Shown: positions 63,317 to 64,000 of the stretch, one piece after another
Position numbering within the stretch: position 1 is the first letter of the stretch
Layout: every line of letters starts with the position of its first letter
From: Paenibacillus typhae
GTDB lineage: Bacteria > Bacillota > Bacilli > Paenibacillales > Paenibacillaceae
Direction of reading: 5' to 3'
DNA length: 64,000 bases
NCBI RefSeq assembly: GCF_900099765.1
Contig: NZ_FNDX01000001.1
Location: forward strand, 248,001 to 312,000
The notes under the pieces: generated by a model
Seen by the model: only the letters and a program-made list of their open reading frames with translations
The model's database searches: none
Told to the model about the DNA's origin: nothing
Made by a program: the position numbers and the translations under genes

Positions 63317-63390
63317 CATACTGGAATGATTCACTATTTGAGGCAGCGCTGGCAGATGAAATATCAGCATGGCAGAACTGATACCAAAAA

Positions 63391-63423
63391 AAGCTCAAAC
63401 CGCTGCGGTTTGAGCTTTTTTTT
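63391..63423 (+). terminator. Rho-independent terminator after deacetylase
   Basis: AAGCTCAAACCG (63391-63402), loop CTG, CGGTTTGAGCTT (63406-63417), then a run of T residues; A-rich on the 5' side, so it can also act on the opposite strand. Confidence 0.93.
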
Positions 63424-63624
63424 AACAACTGAAATTAAAAATATTAAAATGAGCAAGCAGTTTTATAATATAATGATGAATTAAACGCCTCCGGAACTAT
63501 AAGCTTCGTTTTACATTTTAGATGCATGTTCATTTTGTGCTATTCATTAATAGGATTGTCCTAACCGAAGTCTGCGAAACTCCTCTACAATGAGATTATT
63601 ATTTCAACTGGAGGTATTCGCGGG
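63424..63624. other. Intergenic leader of the GH2 gene
   Basis: About 200 bp, AT-rich in its first half, with no gene. A -10-like TACAAT at 63586-63591 has no good -35 at normal spacing. GGAGG at 63610-63614 is the ribosome binding site of the GH2 gene. I see no cre site or other operator here. Confidence 0.4.
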
Positions 63625-64000
63625 ATGAGAAGCACAGCGGGAAGAAGCAAAAGCCTATTTGATAGAGAGTGGAGCTTTCATAAAGGGGATATCCGGATTC
63701 CTTATGCCGTAAAGGCCGGAATGACAGGCGGCATTACTGACGCAGGCATCCGGAAGGATGGGGAATGGCTGGATATCGCGTTTAACGATAAAGGAATGGG
63801 CGAGCAGCAGCTGGACTGGTCCGCTGTCAGCCTGCCCCATGACTGGTGTGTGGAGCAGCAGTATGTCCAGGATGAGCATCTTGGAGCCAGAGACGGGAGC
63901 CATGGCTATTTGCCGGGCGGGATCGGTTTTTACCGCAAGGTGTTTGAGCTGCCGGCCGAGGCTGCGGGAAGCAAATGGCTGATCCGTTTCGACGGGGTGT
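63625..64000 (+). CDS. GH2 beta-galactosidase-type glycosidase (3' truncated)
   Basis: 125 codons are visible and the frame is still open at the window end. The start has GGAGG 10 bp upstream. The sequence is the N-terminal sugar-binding domain of GH2: DREWSFHKGD at the start, SLPHDWCVEQQ, and GYLPGGIGFYRKVFELP followed by RFDGV, the conserved jelly-roll signature of beta-galactosidases and related enzymes. No signal peptide is seen, so it is cytosolic. The catalytic Glu residues lie outside the window, so the exact specificity (galactosidase, glucuronidase, mannosidase) is open. Confidence 0.9.
   Translation, partial: MRSTAGRSKSLFDREWSFHKGDIRIPYAVKAGMTGGITDAGIRKDGEWLDIAFNDKGMGEQQLDWSAVSLPHDWCVEQQYVQDEHLGARDGSHGYLPGGIGFYRKVFELPAEAAGSKWLIRFDGV

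Noticed and set aside
1..64000. Mobile elements, CRISPR arrays, rRNA or tRNA genes
   Set aside because: No transposase, integrase, regular repeat-spacer pattern or tRNA-like cloverleaf was seen; the paralogous cassettes have no flanking repeats that I can detect by eye.

Overview
The window looks like the chromosome of a plant-polysaccharide-degrading Bacillota, most probably a Paenibacillus or close relative. Reasons: GGAGG-type ribosome binding sites before most genes, frequent TTG/GTG starts, YesM/YesN-type two-component systems, CcpA-like cre sites, Gram-positive lipoproteins, and a gut/soil-type glycan operon with DUF5696, Yip1 and DUF1854 genes. I see no rRNA, tRNA, CRISPR array, prophage or insertion sequence. 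|| Region 1 (1-24.6 kb) holds two parallel rhamnoglycoside cassettes. Cassette A is GH3 beta-glucosidase (cut by the window start), AraC regulator (-), GH78 alpha-L-rhamnosidase and GPH sugar:cation symporter. Cassette B is a paralogous AraC regulator, GH3, GPH symporter and GH78. All four hydrolases lack signal peptides, so rhamnose- and glucose-containing glycosides are probably imported whole by the symporters and trimmed in the cytosol. Between the cassettes lies a stress/detoxification block (7.9-16.6 kb): a coiled-coil membrane protein, a NarL-type sensor kinase and regulator, a small AraC regulator, a short-chain dehydrogenase, an MMPL/RND exporter, a TetR repressor and an epimerase-like protein with a zinc ribbon. 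Matching tandem DNA motifs in front of the kinase operon and the MMPL gene tie them into one YdfHI-YdfJ-like regulon. || Region 2 (24.6-33.4 kb) is sensory: a chemoreceptor, a TetR regulator, a gene-less and possibly decayed stretch of about 450 bp, a solute-binding protein / YesM kinase / YesN regulator operon, and a convergent AraC-type regulator whose receiver domain has lost its phosphorylation residues. || Region 3 (33.4-60.6 kb) is a very long, nearly gap-free same-strand xylan gene cluster. In order it encodes a sugar-binding lipoprotein, a 969-residue binding protein fused to carbohydrate-binding-like domains, a permease pair, an NHL-propeller/TPR membrane protein, a Yip1 membrane protein, a DUF5696 lipoprotein, a second permease pair, an ABC exporter with a zinc ribbon, and a DUF1854 protein. 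These are followed by a cytosolic GH10 xylanase, a GH43 enzyme, a MacAB-like exporter with two ATPases (one fused to an AbrB-like domain), and a membrane-anchored GH10-GH43 enzyme. No MsmX-type importer ATPase is encoded here, so the importers presumably borrow one from elsewhere. The 33.6-49.1 kb part is the best candidate for an undescribed system. || Region 4 (60.6-64 kb) holds an alpha/beta-hydrolase/DUF3237 fusion (-), an AT-rich orphan gene, a polysaccharide deacetylase and the start of a GH2 glycosidase cut by the window end. Family assignments come from motif reading by eye, not from searches.
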